From Oscillospiraceae bacterium (GTDB taxonomy: Bacteria; Bacillota; Clostridia; Oscillospirales; Ruminococcaceae): 55,076 nt of DNA. The position numbers and the translations under genes were made by a program. Each line of letters begins with the position of its first letter. Position 1 is the first letter of the stretch. Of this stretch, positions 1 to 8,679 are shown in pieces. The notes below the pieces were generated by a model that saw nothing but the letters and a program-made list of their open reading frames with translations, was not told the DNA's origin and made no database searches. The stretch covers positions 1 through 55,076 of the forward strand of contig JAHZAU010000018.1 of assembly GCA_019423755.1 (NCBI GenBank). Reading direction: 5' to 3'.

Positions 1-11
1 GGGCGGTTGTT

Positions 12-41
12 GACCTTTCGCTGAATGCGAAAGGTCTTTGC
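12..41 (+). terminator. Hairpin with short T-run
   Basis: A perfect 10-bp stem (GACCTTTCGC / GCGAAAGGTC) with a five-base loop is followed by TTTGCT. It probably ends a transcript entering from the left of the window. The T-tract is short, so termination may be weak or may be completed by the next hairpin. Confidence 0.5.
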
Positions 42-59
42 TAAAGCACTAAAACGAAA

Positions 60-97
60 GCGCCGTCCCTCCCGTTTGGGAGAGGCGGCGCTTTTTT
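60..97 (+). terminator. Rho-independent terminator (probably bidirectional)
   Basis: GCGCCG / CGGCGC arms continue into a CCCTCCC-GTTT-GGGAGAGG top and are followed by six T on the plus strand. On the minus strand the hairpin is followed by a looser T-rich run, so it may also end the operon whose last gene stops at 114. Confidence 0.75.
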
Positions 98-113
98 GCG
101 TCTTATTTCCCGA

Positions 114-971
114 TTAAATCGCCTGATAGAAGATCAGGTCCACGTCCACCTGGGTGCGCAGGCTGCCCAAGCTGTGCAGGCGCTCCACCGTCTGCACCGA
201 GGACTTGTAGCAGTAGGGGGTCATGGTGAACAGGTCGTCGATCTCCTGCTGGCAGCCAAGCTCCATCTCGTAGGAAACTTTCTCCTTGCCCAAAAACCGG
301 AAGCCCTCGTACTCGTGGTCCACCTTTTCGTTTTCGTAAGGGGTGTCGTAGATGCGCTCCTTGAGCTCCCACAGGTGGCGGGTGGAGCTGACGGCAAACA
401 CCAGCAGCCCGCCCCGCTTGAGCACCCGGTGGAACTCCTCGGTGCACACCGGCGCGAACAGGTCCAGCACCACCTGGCAGCTGTGGTCCTTCACCGGCAG
501 GTCAAAGAGGCTGGCCACCCCGTAGCGCACCCCGGTCTCCTGGGTCTGGGCGGTTTTGGCCGCGGCCTGCACGGCGTATTTGGAGATGTCCATCCCCCAT
601 ACCTGCGCCTGGATGCCCTCCGCCGCCAGATGCCCGGCCAGGCGGTTGGTGTAGTAGCCCTCACCGCAGCCCACATCCAGGATGTTGTAGCCGCCCTCGG
701 GCTTTTTGGGCGCTTTTTTGCGCAGGAAGTCCGCCACCGCCCGGTTGATGCCGTCGCTGATGGGCTGGTACTTGCCCAGGGTGAGGAACCGCCGCCGGGC
801 GGCTACCATGGGTTTGTTGTCCCCGGGTACTTTGGAATGCATCTGGCTGGCCGGCAGCAGATGCAGATATCCCGAGGCCGCGCAGTCGAAGCTGTGGCCC
901 CGTTTGCAGCGGTAGCTGCCGCCGTCGGCCTCCAGCCGGGCCCGGCACACCGGGCAGGTCAAGATCTCCAT
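114..971 (-). CDS. rlmA: 23S rRNA (guanine-N1)-methyltransferase, RlmA family
   Basis: A SAM-dependent methyltransferase of 285 residues that modifies a guanine at N1 in 23S rRNA helix 35 (family knowledge). The N-terminus has the family's zinc finger (C6, C9, C22, H26), followed by the SAM-binding motif I ILDVGCGEG at residues 97-105. The Zn finger plus Rossmann methyltransferase layout is characteristic of RlmA. It is the last gene of a minus-strand run, 23 bases after the helicase gene, and is followed by the terminator at 60-97. Whether it methylates G745 or G748 (RlmA-I or RlmA-II) cannot be told from sequence alone; a Gram-positive host would favour the second. Confidence 0.88.
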   Translation of the reverse strand: MEILTCPVCRARLEADGGSYRCKRGHSFDCAASGYLHLLPASQMHSKVPGDNKPMVAARRRFLTLGKYQPISDGINRAVADFLRKKAPKKPEGGYNILDVGCGEGYYTNRLAGHLAAEGIQAQVWGMDISKYAVQAAAKTAQTQETGVRYGVASLFDLPVKDHSCQVVLDLFAPVCTEEFHRVLKRGGLLVFAVSSTRHLWELKERIYDTPYENEKVDHEYEGFRFLGKEKVSYEMELGCQQEIDDLFTMTPYCYKSSVQTVERLHSLGSLRTQVDVDLIFYQAI

Positions 972-994
972 GCTGTTTGTCCCCTTTCTTGCGG

Positions 995-3100
995 TCAGCT
1001 TCGGTCCGGAGCCGCGGTGACCAGGTCGCGGTCCTCTTCCAGCACCTTCATGGACAGGGTGCGGGTGCCGTTTTTTCCAAAATAGGCGGTAAAGGTGCCT
1101 TTTTCCCGGTCCACCTGCATCACCTGCCCGGGGCCGAAGATGCGGTGGACGATATCCAGCCCCGGGTAGAGGGCCACCCTGCCGGGGGAAGATTTCTCCG
1201 GGGTGACCTTGTCCTCGGTGAGGCGGGCAATGAAGCGGGAGGGCAGCACCGGCATATCCTCCGAGCGGCTGCTCACCGGCAGGATGAGCCGGCGGCGCGC
1301 CCGGGTACAGGCCACGTAAAAGAGCCGCGCTTCCTCCTCCATCTCCTCCCGGGAGCCGGTCTTGAGCTTGTCCGCCGCCGAGTGGGTGGGGAAGATGTCC
1401 TCCACCGCGTCCAGCACCACCACCGTGTCAAACTCCAACCCCTTGGCGGAGTGGGCGGTGGTCAGGGTCAGTCGGCAGTGGGTCTGCTGGCTGTGGAAGG
1501 CGATGATCTGGTCCATCTCGTCCAGCCGGCCCAACAGCTCCTCGATGCTCCCGGTGCGGGAAGCCAGGCTGCGCAATGCCCCCAGCTTCTGAGCCTGGCC
1601 GGAAAAGGCGTTTCCGCTGGCGTATTCCAGATAATCCAGATAACCGATGGTGTAAAGGATGCTTTCGATGGCCTTGTCCGGCTTCTGGTTGCGCAGGCGG
1701 GCGATGGCGTCGGCCACAAAGCGCAGCTTGCCGGTGGAGCGGCGCTCCTCCTGCTGTTCCAGCAGCCGGTCAAACCACCCTTCTCCCCGGCCCAGCGGCG
1801 TCTGGGTGTCCATCTCGGCCAGCGCGCTGCGGCGCACCCGGGCGCTGGTCTTGTAAAACACCCGCTGGAAGGCCGCCAGGTTTTGTGGGTCGAAGCTCAG
1901 GTCCAAAAAAGCCAGCACATCCCCGATGACGTAGTTTGCGCGGAAGGAGGTCTTGTGGTCCTTGACGCAGAAGTCTAGGTCGTTGCGCTCCAAAATATCG
2001 CACAGCGGGATGGCGGAATAGTGGTTGCGGTAGATGACCGCCATGGTGCCCGGCTCCTTTAAATAGGTGTCGATGACCAGGCGGTACTGATCCTTCAGGT
2101 TGCGCAGCTGGGGCGTCTGGATGGGCTCGCCCGCTTCCCGGCGGGAGAACATCTGCTTGGGGAAGCGGTCGCGGTTTTGGGCGATGAAGATATTGGCCCG
2201 GTCCACGATGCTGCGGGTGCTGCGGAAGTTTTCTTCCAGCTTGAGCACCGCCGCCCCCGGGTACTGCCGCGGGAAATCCAGCAGGTGCTGAGGGCAGGCG
2301 CCGCGGAAGCGGTAGATGCTCTGGTCCTCGTCCCCCACCAAAAACAGATTGTTGTCCGGCGCCGCCAGCAGCTGGATGATCTGGTGCTGCAGGCGGGAGG
2401 TGTCCTGTGCCTCATCCACGCAAAGATAGCGGTACTGGGCCCGCCAGCGTTCCCGCAGCGCCGGGTATTTGCGCAGGGCCGTCCAGGCGTAGGAGAGCAT
2501 ATCGTCAAAGTCCATCTTGCCCAGCTGCTTTTTCTGCTCCTCAAAGGCGGTCTTCACCGCCCAAAGCTCCTTGATCTGGCAGTCCAGCTCCTGGGCCTGC
2601 TGCTGGGTGAGCATGGCGTTTTTGATGTAGCCCAGGAGGTTTGTCAGCTCCTCTTCCAGGTCGTCGGAGAGGAACTCCCCGGCGATCTGCCGGTAAAGCT
2701 GGCGCAGGATGCGGCTTTTTTCCCCAGGTTCCAGCAGCTCGGGCAGCTGCCCGCCGGTCATCCGGCAGTAGTGCCGCAGGATGCGGTAGCACAGGGAATG
2801 GATGGTGCAGAAGGCCGGCTCCTCCCCTCCCAGCTCCCCGAAAAGCCGGCGGTAACGCTCGGCCATGTCGGCGGCGCTGGCCCGGGAGAAGGTCAGGGTC
2901 AGGATCTCGCTGGGGGCTGCCCGCCCGGAGCGGATCAGGTTGGCGATGCGCGCCACCATGACGGTGGTCTTGCCGGCACCGGGCACCGCCAGCAGCAGTA
3001 CCGGGCCGTCCAGCGTCTGGACCGCCGCCTGCTGCTGGGGCACCAGCTTTAGCCCCTTCTGCGCCAGGTAGGAGAAGATATCCTGGTTTTGGTTTTCCAT
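995..3100 (-). CDS. UvrD/PcrA-like superfamily 1 DNA helicase
   Basis: An ATP-dependent 3'-5' helicase of 701 residues. All SF1 motifs are visible: Walker A AVPGAGKTT (38-46), Walker B VDEAQDTS (D229, E230), motif III GDEDQSIYRFRGA, motif IV EENFRST, motif V TTAHSAKGLEFDTV and motif VI YVACTRARR. It is slightly shorter than PcrA (about 720-750 residues), and its C-terminal region (PGLDIVHRIFGPGQVM) resembles the PcrA/UvrD tail that binds RNA polymerase. It sits 9 bases after the permease gene, so the two are probably cotranscribed. It could be a second UvrD paralogue rather than the main PcrA of the cell. Confidence 0.9.
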   Translation of the reverse strand: MENQNQDIFSYLAQKGLKLVPQQQAAVQTLDGPVLLLAVPGAGKTTVMVARIANLIRSGRAAPSEILTLTFSRASAADMAERYRRLFGELGGEEPAFCTIHSLCYRILRHYCRMTGGQLPELLEPGEKSRILRQLYRQIAGEFLSDDLEEELTNLLGYIKNAMLTQQQAQELDCQIKELWAVKTAFEEQKKQLGKMDFDDMLSYAWTALRKYPALRERWRAQYRYLCVDEAQDTSRLQHQIIQLLAAPDNNLFLVGDEDQSIYRFRGACPQHLLDFPRQYPGAAVLKLEENFRSTRSIVDRANIFIAQNRDRFPKQMFSRREAGEPIQTPQLRNLKDQYRLVIDTYLKEPGTMAVIYRNHYSAIPLCDILERNDLDFCVKDHKTSFRANYVIGDVLAFLDLSFDPQNLAAFQRVFYKTSARVRRSALAEMDTQTPLGRGEGWFDRLLEQQEERRSTGKLRFVADAIARLRNQKPDKAIESILYTIGYLDYLEYASGNAFSGQAQKLGALRSLASRTGSIEELLGRLDEMDQIIAFHSQQTHCRLTLTTAHSAKGLEFDTVVVLDAVEDIFPTHSAADKLKTGSREEMEEEARLFYVACTRARRRLILPVSSRSEDMPVLPSRFIARLTEDKVTPEKSSPGRVALYPGLDIVHRIFGPGQVMQVDREKGTFTAYFGKNGTRTLSMKVLEEDRDLVTAAPDRS

Positions 3101-3109
3101 GGGGCGCGG

Positions 3110-4372
3110 TTACTCCTTCTCCCCTTTTTCCTCCGGCGGACGGGCTGCCGGTTTTTTAATAATCAGCTGGTTTTCCGGCGAAGCAAAGGAGTGGGTGTCG
3201 GTGGGCATGCCCTTCCTCTGCAGACGGTAGCAGGCCCAGCGGCGGATGAGGCTGTAGATGACCGCGAACAGCGGCACACCCACCAGCATCCCCAAAAAGC
3301 CCCACAGCCCGCCGAAGAAGGTCACCGCGAAGATGACCCAGAAGGAGGACAGGCCGGTGGAATCGCCCAGGATCTTGGGGCCGATGACGTTGCCGTCCAG
3401 CTGCTGCAGCACCAGCACGAAGATCAGGAAGTAGAGCGAATCGATGGGGCTGGCGATGAAGATAATGGGGAAGGAAACAAACGCCCCGATAAACGGACCA
3501 AAGTAAGGGATGACGTTGGTGACGCCGACGATGACGCTGACCAGCAGAGCAAAGGGCAGCTTAAAGAAGCTCATGCCGATAAAGCACAGCACCCCGATGA
3601 TGGCAGAGTCGAGGATCTTGCCGGAGATAAAGCCGGTGAAGATAGCGTTGCTGTCGTGGGCCAGGGAGATGGCAAAGCAGACCTGCTTTTCCGGGAAGAT
3701 GGCAAAGGCCAGCTTCTTCACCTGGGCGTAGAAGGTCTCCTTGGCAAGCAGCAGGTAGATGGAGATGATGATGCCCACCACCACGTCCAGCAGGGAGTTG
3801 GTCACCTTCATGACGCCGCCCAGGATGTTGGGCAGCAGGTTGGTCACCTGGCCAAAGCCGCCCTGCAGGATCTTACGGGCGGATTCTTCCAGCATTTCGG
3901 AGGAGCTGTTGAGCCATTGCAGCAGGTCGATAAACATCTGGCTGTTGCCGTAGTCCGCGGCCAGCTGGTTGACAAAGCGTTCCGCTTTCGGCAGGAAGGA
4001 AAGCAGTCCTCCGGCCAGGGTGTTGATGCTGTCCACGATCTGCGGGATGAGGATGGCCAAAAACAGCGCCACCATAGAAAGGCCGAACAGAACGCTGAGG
4101 ATCACGCCGATGATGCGGCGGCCTTTGCGGCCGACCTTATCCTTGAACAAAACAGGAAATGCCGTGCGTTCCAGCCAGTTGAGGATGGGGTTTAAGATAT
4201 AGGCAAAGGCGGCGCCGTAGATAAAGGGCATGAGCAGCCCCACCAGACGCACCGCCCAGCTTTTGACGGTGCCAAAGTCAGAGATAAAATGGTAAAACAG
4301 GATCGCCGCCGCTACCACCAAAAAGCAGTAGATGGCGATGGATGTATATTTTTTGTTGAATTCCAGCTTCAT
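3110..4372 (-). CDS. AI-2E family transporter (PerM/YueF-like membrane protein)
   Basis: A polytopic membrane protein of 420 residues. Hydrophobic segments start at about residues 12, 38 and 92, and another cluster covers about 190-360, which matches the eight-helix AI-2E exporter family (PF01594). The typical PYFGPFIGA motif and a late VLVLQQLDGNVIGPKI stretch are present. Some members export autoinducer-2 or move sodium, but most have no proven substrate. It starts 33 bases after the ABC-F gene and ends 9 bases before the helicase, in one minus-strand operon. The C-terminal 30 residues are charged and Pro-rich. Confidence 0.88.
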   Translation of the reverse strand: MKLEFNKKYTSIAIYCFLVVAAAILFYHFISDFGTVKSWAVRLVGLLMPFIYGAAFAYILNPILNWLERTAFPVLFKDKVGRKGRRIIGVILSVLFGLSMVALFLAILIPQIVDSINTLAGGLLSFLPKAERFVNQLAADYGNSQMFIDLLQWLNSSSEMLEESARKILQGGFGQVTNLLPNILGGVMKVTNSLLDVVVGIIISIYLLLAKETFYAQVKKLAFAIFPEKQVCFAISLAHDSNAIFTGFISGKILDSAIIGVLCFIGMSFFKLPFALLVSVIVGVTNVIPYFGPFIGAFVSFPIIFIASPIDSLYFLIFVLVLQQLDGNVIGPKILGDSTGLSSFWVIFAVTFFGGLWGFLGMLVGVPLFAVIYSLIRRWACYRLQRKGMPTDTHSFASPENQLIIKKPAARPPEEKGEKE

Positions 4373-4405
4373 CCTCCCGGACTCCTTCCTTTTTCCTTGA
4401 TGGGA

Positions 4406-6322
4406 TTATTCCAGCTCTTCCCCCAGCTGCATCCATTCTTCCAGGTAGGCCTCGTTTTGGGCGCGCAGCTGTTCGATCTCCTCACACAGCTGCTGTACCT
4501 GCTGATAGTCCGCCGCGACCTGCGGGTCGGACATCAGCTCGGTCTTTTCCTGGATATCTGCCTCGGCGCGCTCCATGGCCTCCTCCAGGAAGGCCAGCCG
4601 CTTTCTGGCGGACGCCTGCCGGGCGCGGTCCTGCTTGCTGCGGTAGTATTTCTGGGCCGCTTCCTTCTTTTCCGGGGAGGGTTCCTCGGCTTTTTTCGGC
4701 TGCGGCTCCCGTTTGTGTTCCAGGTAATAGTCGTACCGGCCGTCGTAGACCTCCGGGCCGTTGGGGGTCATTTCGATGATCTTGGTGGGGATGCGGTTGA
4801 GCATATAGCGGTCGTGGGAAACCATGACCACCGTACCCGGGAAGGCTTCCAGCGCCTCCTCCAACATCTCCTTGCTGACGATGTCCAGATGGTTGGTAGG
4901 CTCGTCCAGCAGCAGGACGTTGCCCCGCTCCAGCATCATCACCGCAAAGGCCACCTTGGCCCGCTCGCCGCCGGAGAGCCGCCCTACCGGGCGGTACACG
5001 TCCTCACCGGAAAGCAGCACACGTCCCAGGATATTGCGCACCTCCACCTCCAACATTTTGGGGAAGCGGTCCCAGATCTCGTCCAGGGCGGTCTTTTCCG
5101 GGTGGAGCTGGCGGTTTTCCTGCTCGTAGTAGGCGATGCGCACGTTGCGTCCCCACTCCATGCGGGCGCAGCGACAGGGGATCAAGCCCTGGATGGCCCG
5201 CAGCAGGGAGGATTTGCCTACCCCGTTGGGCCCGATGACGGCGATCTTCTCCCCGCGCAGGATGTCCAGATCCAGGCTGGGGTACAGCACCCGGCGGCCC
5301 TCCCCTTCGCCCACGGCGATCTCCATCTGGCGGCCGTGGAACACATCCTTCACCGGCTCCTCCTCATAGGTAAAGGAGAACGCCGCCTTCTTCTCCCACA
5401 TGACCGGTTTTTCTACCCGCTCCATCCGCTCCAAGGCGTTGCGGCGGGATTTGGCGCTTTTGGAGGTGGTGGCCCGGACGATGTTGCGGGCGATAAAGTC
5501 CTCCATAGCGGCGATCTGCTCCTGCTGCTGCTCGTATTCCTTCAGCTGGCGCTCCACCCGCTCCTTTTTCTGCACCACATAGGCGGCGTAGTTGCCGCGG
5601 AAGGTGGACAGCCGGGTGCGCTCGATCTCCCAAATGTGGTCCACCAGCCGGTTGAGGAAGTAACGGTCGTGGGAGACCACCAAAATGGCCCCCTTGTAAC
5701 CGGTCAGATAGTCCTCCAACCAGCCCAGAGTCTTAAAGTCCAGGTGGTTGGTGGGCTCGTCCAGGATCAGCAGGTCCGGCTCCAACAGCAGCAGCCGGGC
5801 GGTAGCCAGGCGGGTTTTCTCGCCGCCGGACAGGTTGTCGGTGATGGCGTTGCGGTCGTAGTCCCCAAAGCCCATGCCGCCCAGCACGGTGTTGATCTTC
5901 ACCTGGATGTTGTAGCCGTCCCGGGCCTCAAACTGGGCCAGCTTTTTGGAATAGAGGGCCTCTACCTCCCGGTACTGTTCCGGGTCGTCGTGGACCTGGG
6001 CCATGCGGTGGCGCAGGTCGTCCACCTCCTGCCCCAGGGCGATCAGGTCGCGGAAGACCTCCTCCATCTCCTGCTGGATGGTGCGCCCGTTGCTCAGGCC
6101 GCTGTTCTGCTTGAGGTAGCCGATGACCTTGCCGTTGGTGACGCTCACCTGGCCCTCGTCGTACTCCAAGCCGCCGGTGATGACATTGAGCAGGGTGGAT
6201 TTTCCCTCGCCGTTGGGCCCCACCAGGCCGATGCGGTCCTTTTCGTTGATGGCGGCGGTCACGTCCTGGAGTACCAGGTCGGAACCGTAATATTTGGTAA
6301 CGTGTTCTAATGATACGATCAT
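4406..6322 (-). CDS. ABC-F family ATP-binding protein (ribosome-associated type)
   Basis: A cytoplasmic twin-ATPase protein of 638 residues with no membrane segment. It carries two complete ABC cassettes: GPNGEGKST, LSGGEKTR, LLILDEPTNHLD and then GPNGVGKSS, LSGGERAK, VLLLDEPTNHLD. A charged linker of about 80 residues lies between them and a coiled-coil C-terminus rich in Glu, Lys and Gln follows. ABC-F proteins act on the ribosome as translation factors or antibiotic-protection factors; which one applies here is not determinable. The start was set at 6322 because AGGAGA lies nine bases upstream; an in-frame extension of 16 codons has no ribosome site. It is the first gene of a four-gene operon. 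Confidence 0.9.
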   Translation of the reverse strand: MIVSLEHVTKYYGSDLVLQDVTAAINEKDRIGLVGPNGEGKSTLLNVITGGLEYDEGQVSVTNGKVIGYLKQNSGLSNGRTIQQEMEEVFRDLIALGQEVDDLRHRMAQVHDDPEQYREVEALYSKKLAQFEARDGYNIQVKINTVLGGMGFGDYDRNAITDNLSGGEKTRLATARLLLLEPDLLILDEPTNHLDFKTLGWLEDYLTGYKGAILVVSHDRYFLNRLVDHIWEIERTRLSTFRGNYAAYVVQKKERVERQLKEYEQQQEQIAAMEDFIARNIVRATTSKSAKSRRNALERMERVEKPVMWEKKAAFSFTYEEEPVKDVFHGRQMEIAVGEGEGRRVLYPSLDLDILRGEKIAVIGPNGVGKSSLLRAIQGLIPCRCARMEWGRNVRIAYYEQENRQLHPEKTALDEIWDRFPKMLEVEVRNILGRVLLSGEDVYRPVGRLSGGERAKVAFAVMMLERGNVLLLDEPTNHLDIVSKEMLEEALEAFPGTVVMVSHDRYMLNRIPTKIIEMTPNGPEVYDGRYDYYLEHKREPQPKKAEEPSPEKKEAAQKYYRSKQDRARQASARKRLAFLEEAMERAEADIQEKTELMSDPQVAADYQQVQQLCEEIEQLRAQNEAYLEEWMQLGEELE

Positions 6323-6457
6323 ACGCTGCGTTCTCCTAAACTCAAATGTTGCCATCTTACATACTACCACAGAAACCCGCTGCTTTCAACGCCTGCCCGC
6401 CCTGCCTTCCCCCGGCTTTTGGGGCTTTTTTAAATTTCATCTCCCCTTTACCGGGAT

Positions 6458-6486
6458 TTGTCTTTTTGCGCTGTATCGTGTATAAT
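6458..6486 (+). promoter_or_regulatory. Promoter of the amidohydrolase gene
   Basis: TTGTCT and TATAAT are separated by 17 bases, about 55 bases before the ATG at 6541. Confidence 0.75.
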
Positions 6487-6500
6487 GGGGGTGTATACCC

Positions 6501-6516
6501 TGCCTGCGGGCAGGCA
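6501..6516 (+). promoter_or_regulatory. 16-bp palindrome in the amidohydrolase leader
   Basis: TGCCTGC-GG-GCAGGCA lies 14 bases downstream of the -10 box, in the 5' leader. It could be an operator or a small RNA hairpin. No regulator binding this sequence is recognised. Confidence 0.45.
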
Positions 6517-6540
6517 CCATCCCACCATCTGGAGGAGACC

Positions 6541-7710
6541 ATGTATCTTATCAACGCCAACATTATCACCATGGAAGAAACGAACTACCCCCAGGGCTTT
6601 CTTCAGCTGGAAGGCTCGCTGATCCGCCGGGTGGGGCCCATGCAGGAGCTGGGCAGCACCGGAGAGGAAGAAGTCCTGGACCTGCAGGGAAAGACCGTCT
6701 ACCCCGGCTTCATCGACGGCCACTGCCACATGGGCCTGGGCGAAGAGGGCCTGGACTTTGAGGGCGATGACCTCAACGAGATGACCGACCCGGTCACCCC
6801 GCACCTGCGCGGCCTGGACGCCATCAACCCCTTAAACGACAGCTTCCCCGAAGCGGTGCGCGCCGGCATCACCTGCGTGGTCACCGGCCCCGGCAGCGCC
6901 AACCCCATCGGCGGCCAGTTCTGCGCCATCAAGACCTACGGCCGCAACGTGGACAAGATGCTGCTCAAGTCCCCGGCGGCGATGAAGTTCGCCCTGGGCG
7001 AAAACCCCAAAAAGACCTACAACAACAAGGAAGAAGCCCCCATGACCCGCATGGCCACCGCCGCCCTCATCCGCGAGCAGCTGCAGAAGGCCCGCCGCTA
7101 CATGGAGGACCTGCAGCGCGCCGAGGAGGACGAGGAAGGCGAGATCGACCCGCCGGACTTCGACGCCAAGTGCGAGGCCCTGCTGCCGGTGCTGCGCCGC
7201 CAGCTCAAGGCCCACTTCCACTGCCACCGGGCCGACGACATCCTCACCGCCCTGCGCATCGCCCGGGAGTTTGACCTGGACCTGGTGCTGGTACACTGCA
7301 CCGAGGGCTACCGCATCGCCGAGGACCTGGCGGAAGCCGGCGTCACCGCCATCTGCGGCCCGCTGATGACCACCCGCTCCAAGCCGGAGCTGGCCCATTC
7401 CACCGACGCAAACCCCGGCCTGCTTTCCAAAGCGGGCATCGAGGTCTCCCTCTGCACCGACTACAACGTCATGCCCATCGGCCTGCTGCCTATCTGCGCC
7501 GGTATGGCCGTCCGCGAGGGCATGGACTACGACGCCGCCCTGCGCGCCCTGACCATCAACCCCGCCCGCACCTGCGGCATCGAGGACCGGGTGGGCTCCA
7601 TCCGCCCCGGCAAGGACGCCGACCTGGTGGTCTTCTCTGCCGACCCGCTGACCCTGGCCGCCAAGCCCGACCTGGTGTTCATCAACGGCCGCATCGTCCA
7701 CAAGGCTTAA
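6541..7710 (+). CDS. Metal-dependent amidohydrolase (imidazolonepropionase-like)
   Basis: A cytoplasmic amidohydrolase-superfamily enzyme of 389 residues. It has an N-terminal beta-sandwich, the metal-binding HCH of DGHCHMGLGE, further likely metal ligands in KAHFHCHRADD and VLVHCTEGY, and the catalytic Asp in SLCTDYNVMP. It ends with the family signature ITINPARTCGIEDRVGSIRPGKDADLVVF. The closest relatives are imidazolonepropionase-like Met-dependent hydrolases of unknown substrate; no other histidine-degradation gene is nearby, so hutI is not claimed. The start at 6541 has GGAGGAG immediately upstream, whereas the longer open frame begins before the promoter. A dedicated promoter precedes it. 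Confidence 0.82.
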   Translation: MYLINANIITMEETNYPQGFLQLEGSLIRRVGPMQELGSTGEEEVLDLQGKTVYPGFIDGHCHMGLGEEGLDFEGDDLNEMTDPVTPHLRGLDAINPLNDSFPEAVRAGITCVVTGPGSANPIGGQFCAIKTYGRNVDKMLLKSPAAMKFALGENPKKTYNNKEEAPMTRMATAALIREQLQKARRYMEDLQRAEEDEEGEIDPPDFDAKCEALLPVLRRQLKAHFHCHRADDILTALRIAREFDLDLVLVHCTEGYRIAEDLAEAGVTAICGPLMTTRSKPELAHSTDANPGLLSKAGIEVSLCTDYNVMPIGLLPICAGMAVREGMDYDAALRALTINPARTCGIEDRVGSIRPGKDADLVVFSADPLTLAAKPDLVFINGRIVHKA

Positions 7711-7764
7711 ATCCCGCCGCATCCTGCGACACTGGCAATATTGGAAATAAAGGAGGCATCCCCT

Positions 7765-8607
7765 ATGCGGACCATCTCTTCCGAAACCATCACTCGCACC
7801 GTCAAAAGCCTGTGTATCCGAGCCAATAAGTTCCTCCCCTCCGACGTAAAGCTCACTCTGGACACTGCCATGGAGGTGGAGGCCTCCCCCCTGGGCCAGG
7901 AGGTGCTGGATACCATCATCAAAAACTACCACTGCGCCCAGAAAAGCAACCTGCCCCTCTGCCAGGACACCGGCATGGTGGTGGTGTTCGCCGACATCGG
8001 CCAGAACGTCCACATTGTGGGCGAGCTGCTGGAAGACGCAGTCAACGAAGGCGTTCGTCAGGCCTACCAGGAAAGCTTTCTGCGTGACTCGGTGGTGCTG
8101 GACCCCATGACCCGCCAGCCCTCCGGCGACAACACCCCCGCCATCCTGCACACCCGCATCGTCCCCGGCAATGAGCTGACCCTGACGGTCATCCCCCAGG
8201 GCGCTGGCGGCGAAAACGCCAGCCAGGTGAAGATGTTCCTGCCCACCGCCAGCCGGGAGGAGATCATCCGCTTCGTGCTGCAGTGTGTGGAGCAGAGCAA
8301 GGGCGTGTCCTGCCCGCCGCTGGTCATCGGTATGGGCATCGGCGGCAACCTGGAGATGTGCACCACCCTGGCGAAGAAGGCCCTCTGCCGCGACCTGTTC
8401 ACCTACAACCGCAAGCTCTACTACACCGACCTGGAAAGCGAGATCTTAGACCGGGTCAACCGCCTGGGCGTCGGCCCCGCCGGTCTGGGAGGCACCGTCA
8501 CCGCCATTGCTGTGAATATCCTCACCTACCCCACCCACGCTTCCTGCCTGCCGGTAGCGGTAGTCCTGGGCTGCCACGCCAACCGTCACGCCCGGGAAGT
8601 GATCTAG
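7765..8607 (+). CDS. Class I fumarate hydratase, alpha (N-terminal) subunit
   Basis: The catalytic Fe-S subunit of two-part class I fumarase/tartrate dehydratase (280 residues), which hydrates fumarate to malate. The signatures are LPLCQDTGM with the first cluster Cys, GIGGNLEMC with the second, and GLGGTVTAIAV ending in VLGCHANRHA with the third. AAAGGAGG nine bases before the ATG fixes the start. The length is normal for an alpha subunit. The beta subunit, which normally follows directly, is absent: a bidirectional terminator and the convergent purA gene come next. It must therefore partner with a beta subunit encoded elsewhere, or have a different role. It follows the amidohydrolase by 54 bases and may share its promoter. 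Confidence 0.88.
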   Translation: MRTISSETITRTVKSLCIRANKFLPSDVKLTLDTAMEVEASPLGQEVLDTIIKNYHCAQKSNLPLCQDTGMVVVFADIGQNVHIVGELLEDAVNEGVRQAYQESFLRDSVVLDPMTRQPSGDNTPAILHTRIVPGNELTLTVIPQGAGGENASQVKMFLPTASREEIIRFVLQCVEQSKGVSCPPLVIGMGIGGNLEMCTTLAKKALCRDLFTYNRKLYYTDLESEILDRVNRLGVGPAGLGGTVTAIAVNILTYPTHASCLPVAVVLGCHANRHAREVI

Positions 8608-8630
8608 CCCCTCCCCTTTCCCGAAACGTC

Positions 8631-8667
8631 AAAAAGGCTCCCTGCCGCACGGCAGGGAGCCTTTTTT
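8631..8667. terminator. Bidirectional terminator between fumarase and purA
   Basis: An 11-bp perfect stem (GGCTCCCTGCC / GGCAGGGAGCC) is flanked by A5 and T6, so it serves the two convergent genes. Confidence 0.9.
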
Positions 8668-8679
8668 GTCGTTATTGGT

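Noticed and set aside
4289..6310. Open frame of 673 codons opposite the ABC-F gene
   Set aside because: It is a shadow caused by high GC at third positions. Its composition (Val, Leu, His, Gln, Gly-rich) is not protein-like, and the minus-strand gene has full ABC motifs.
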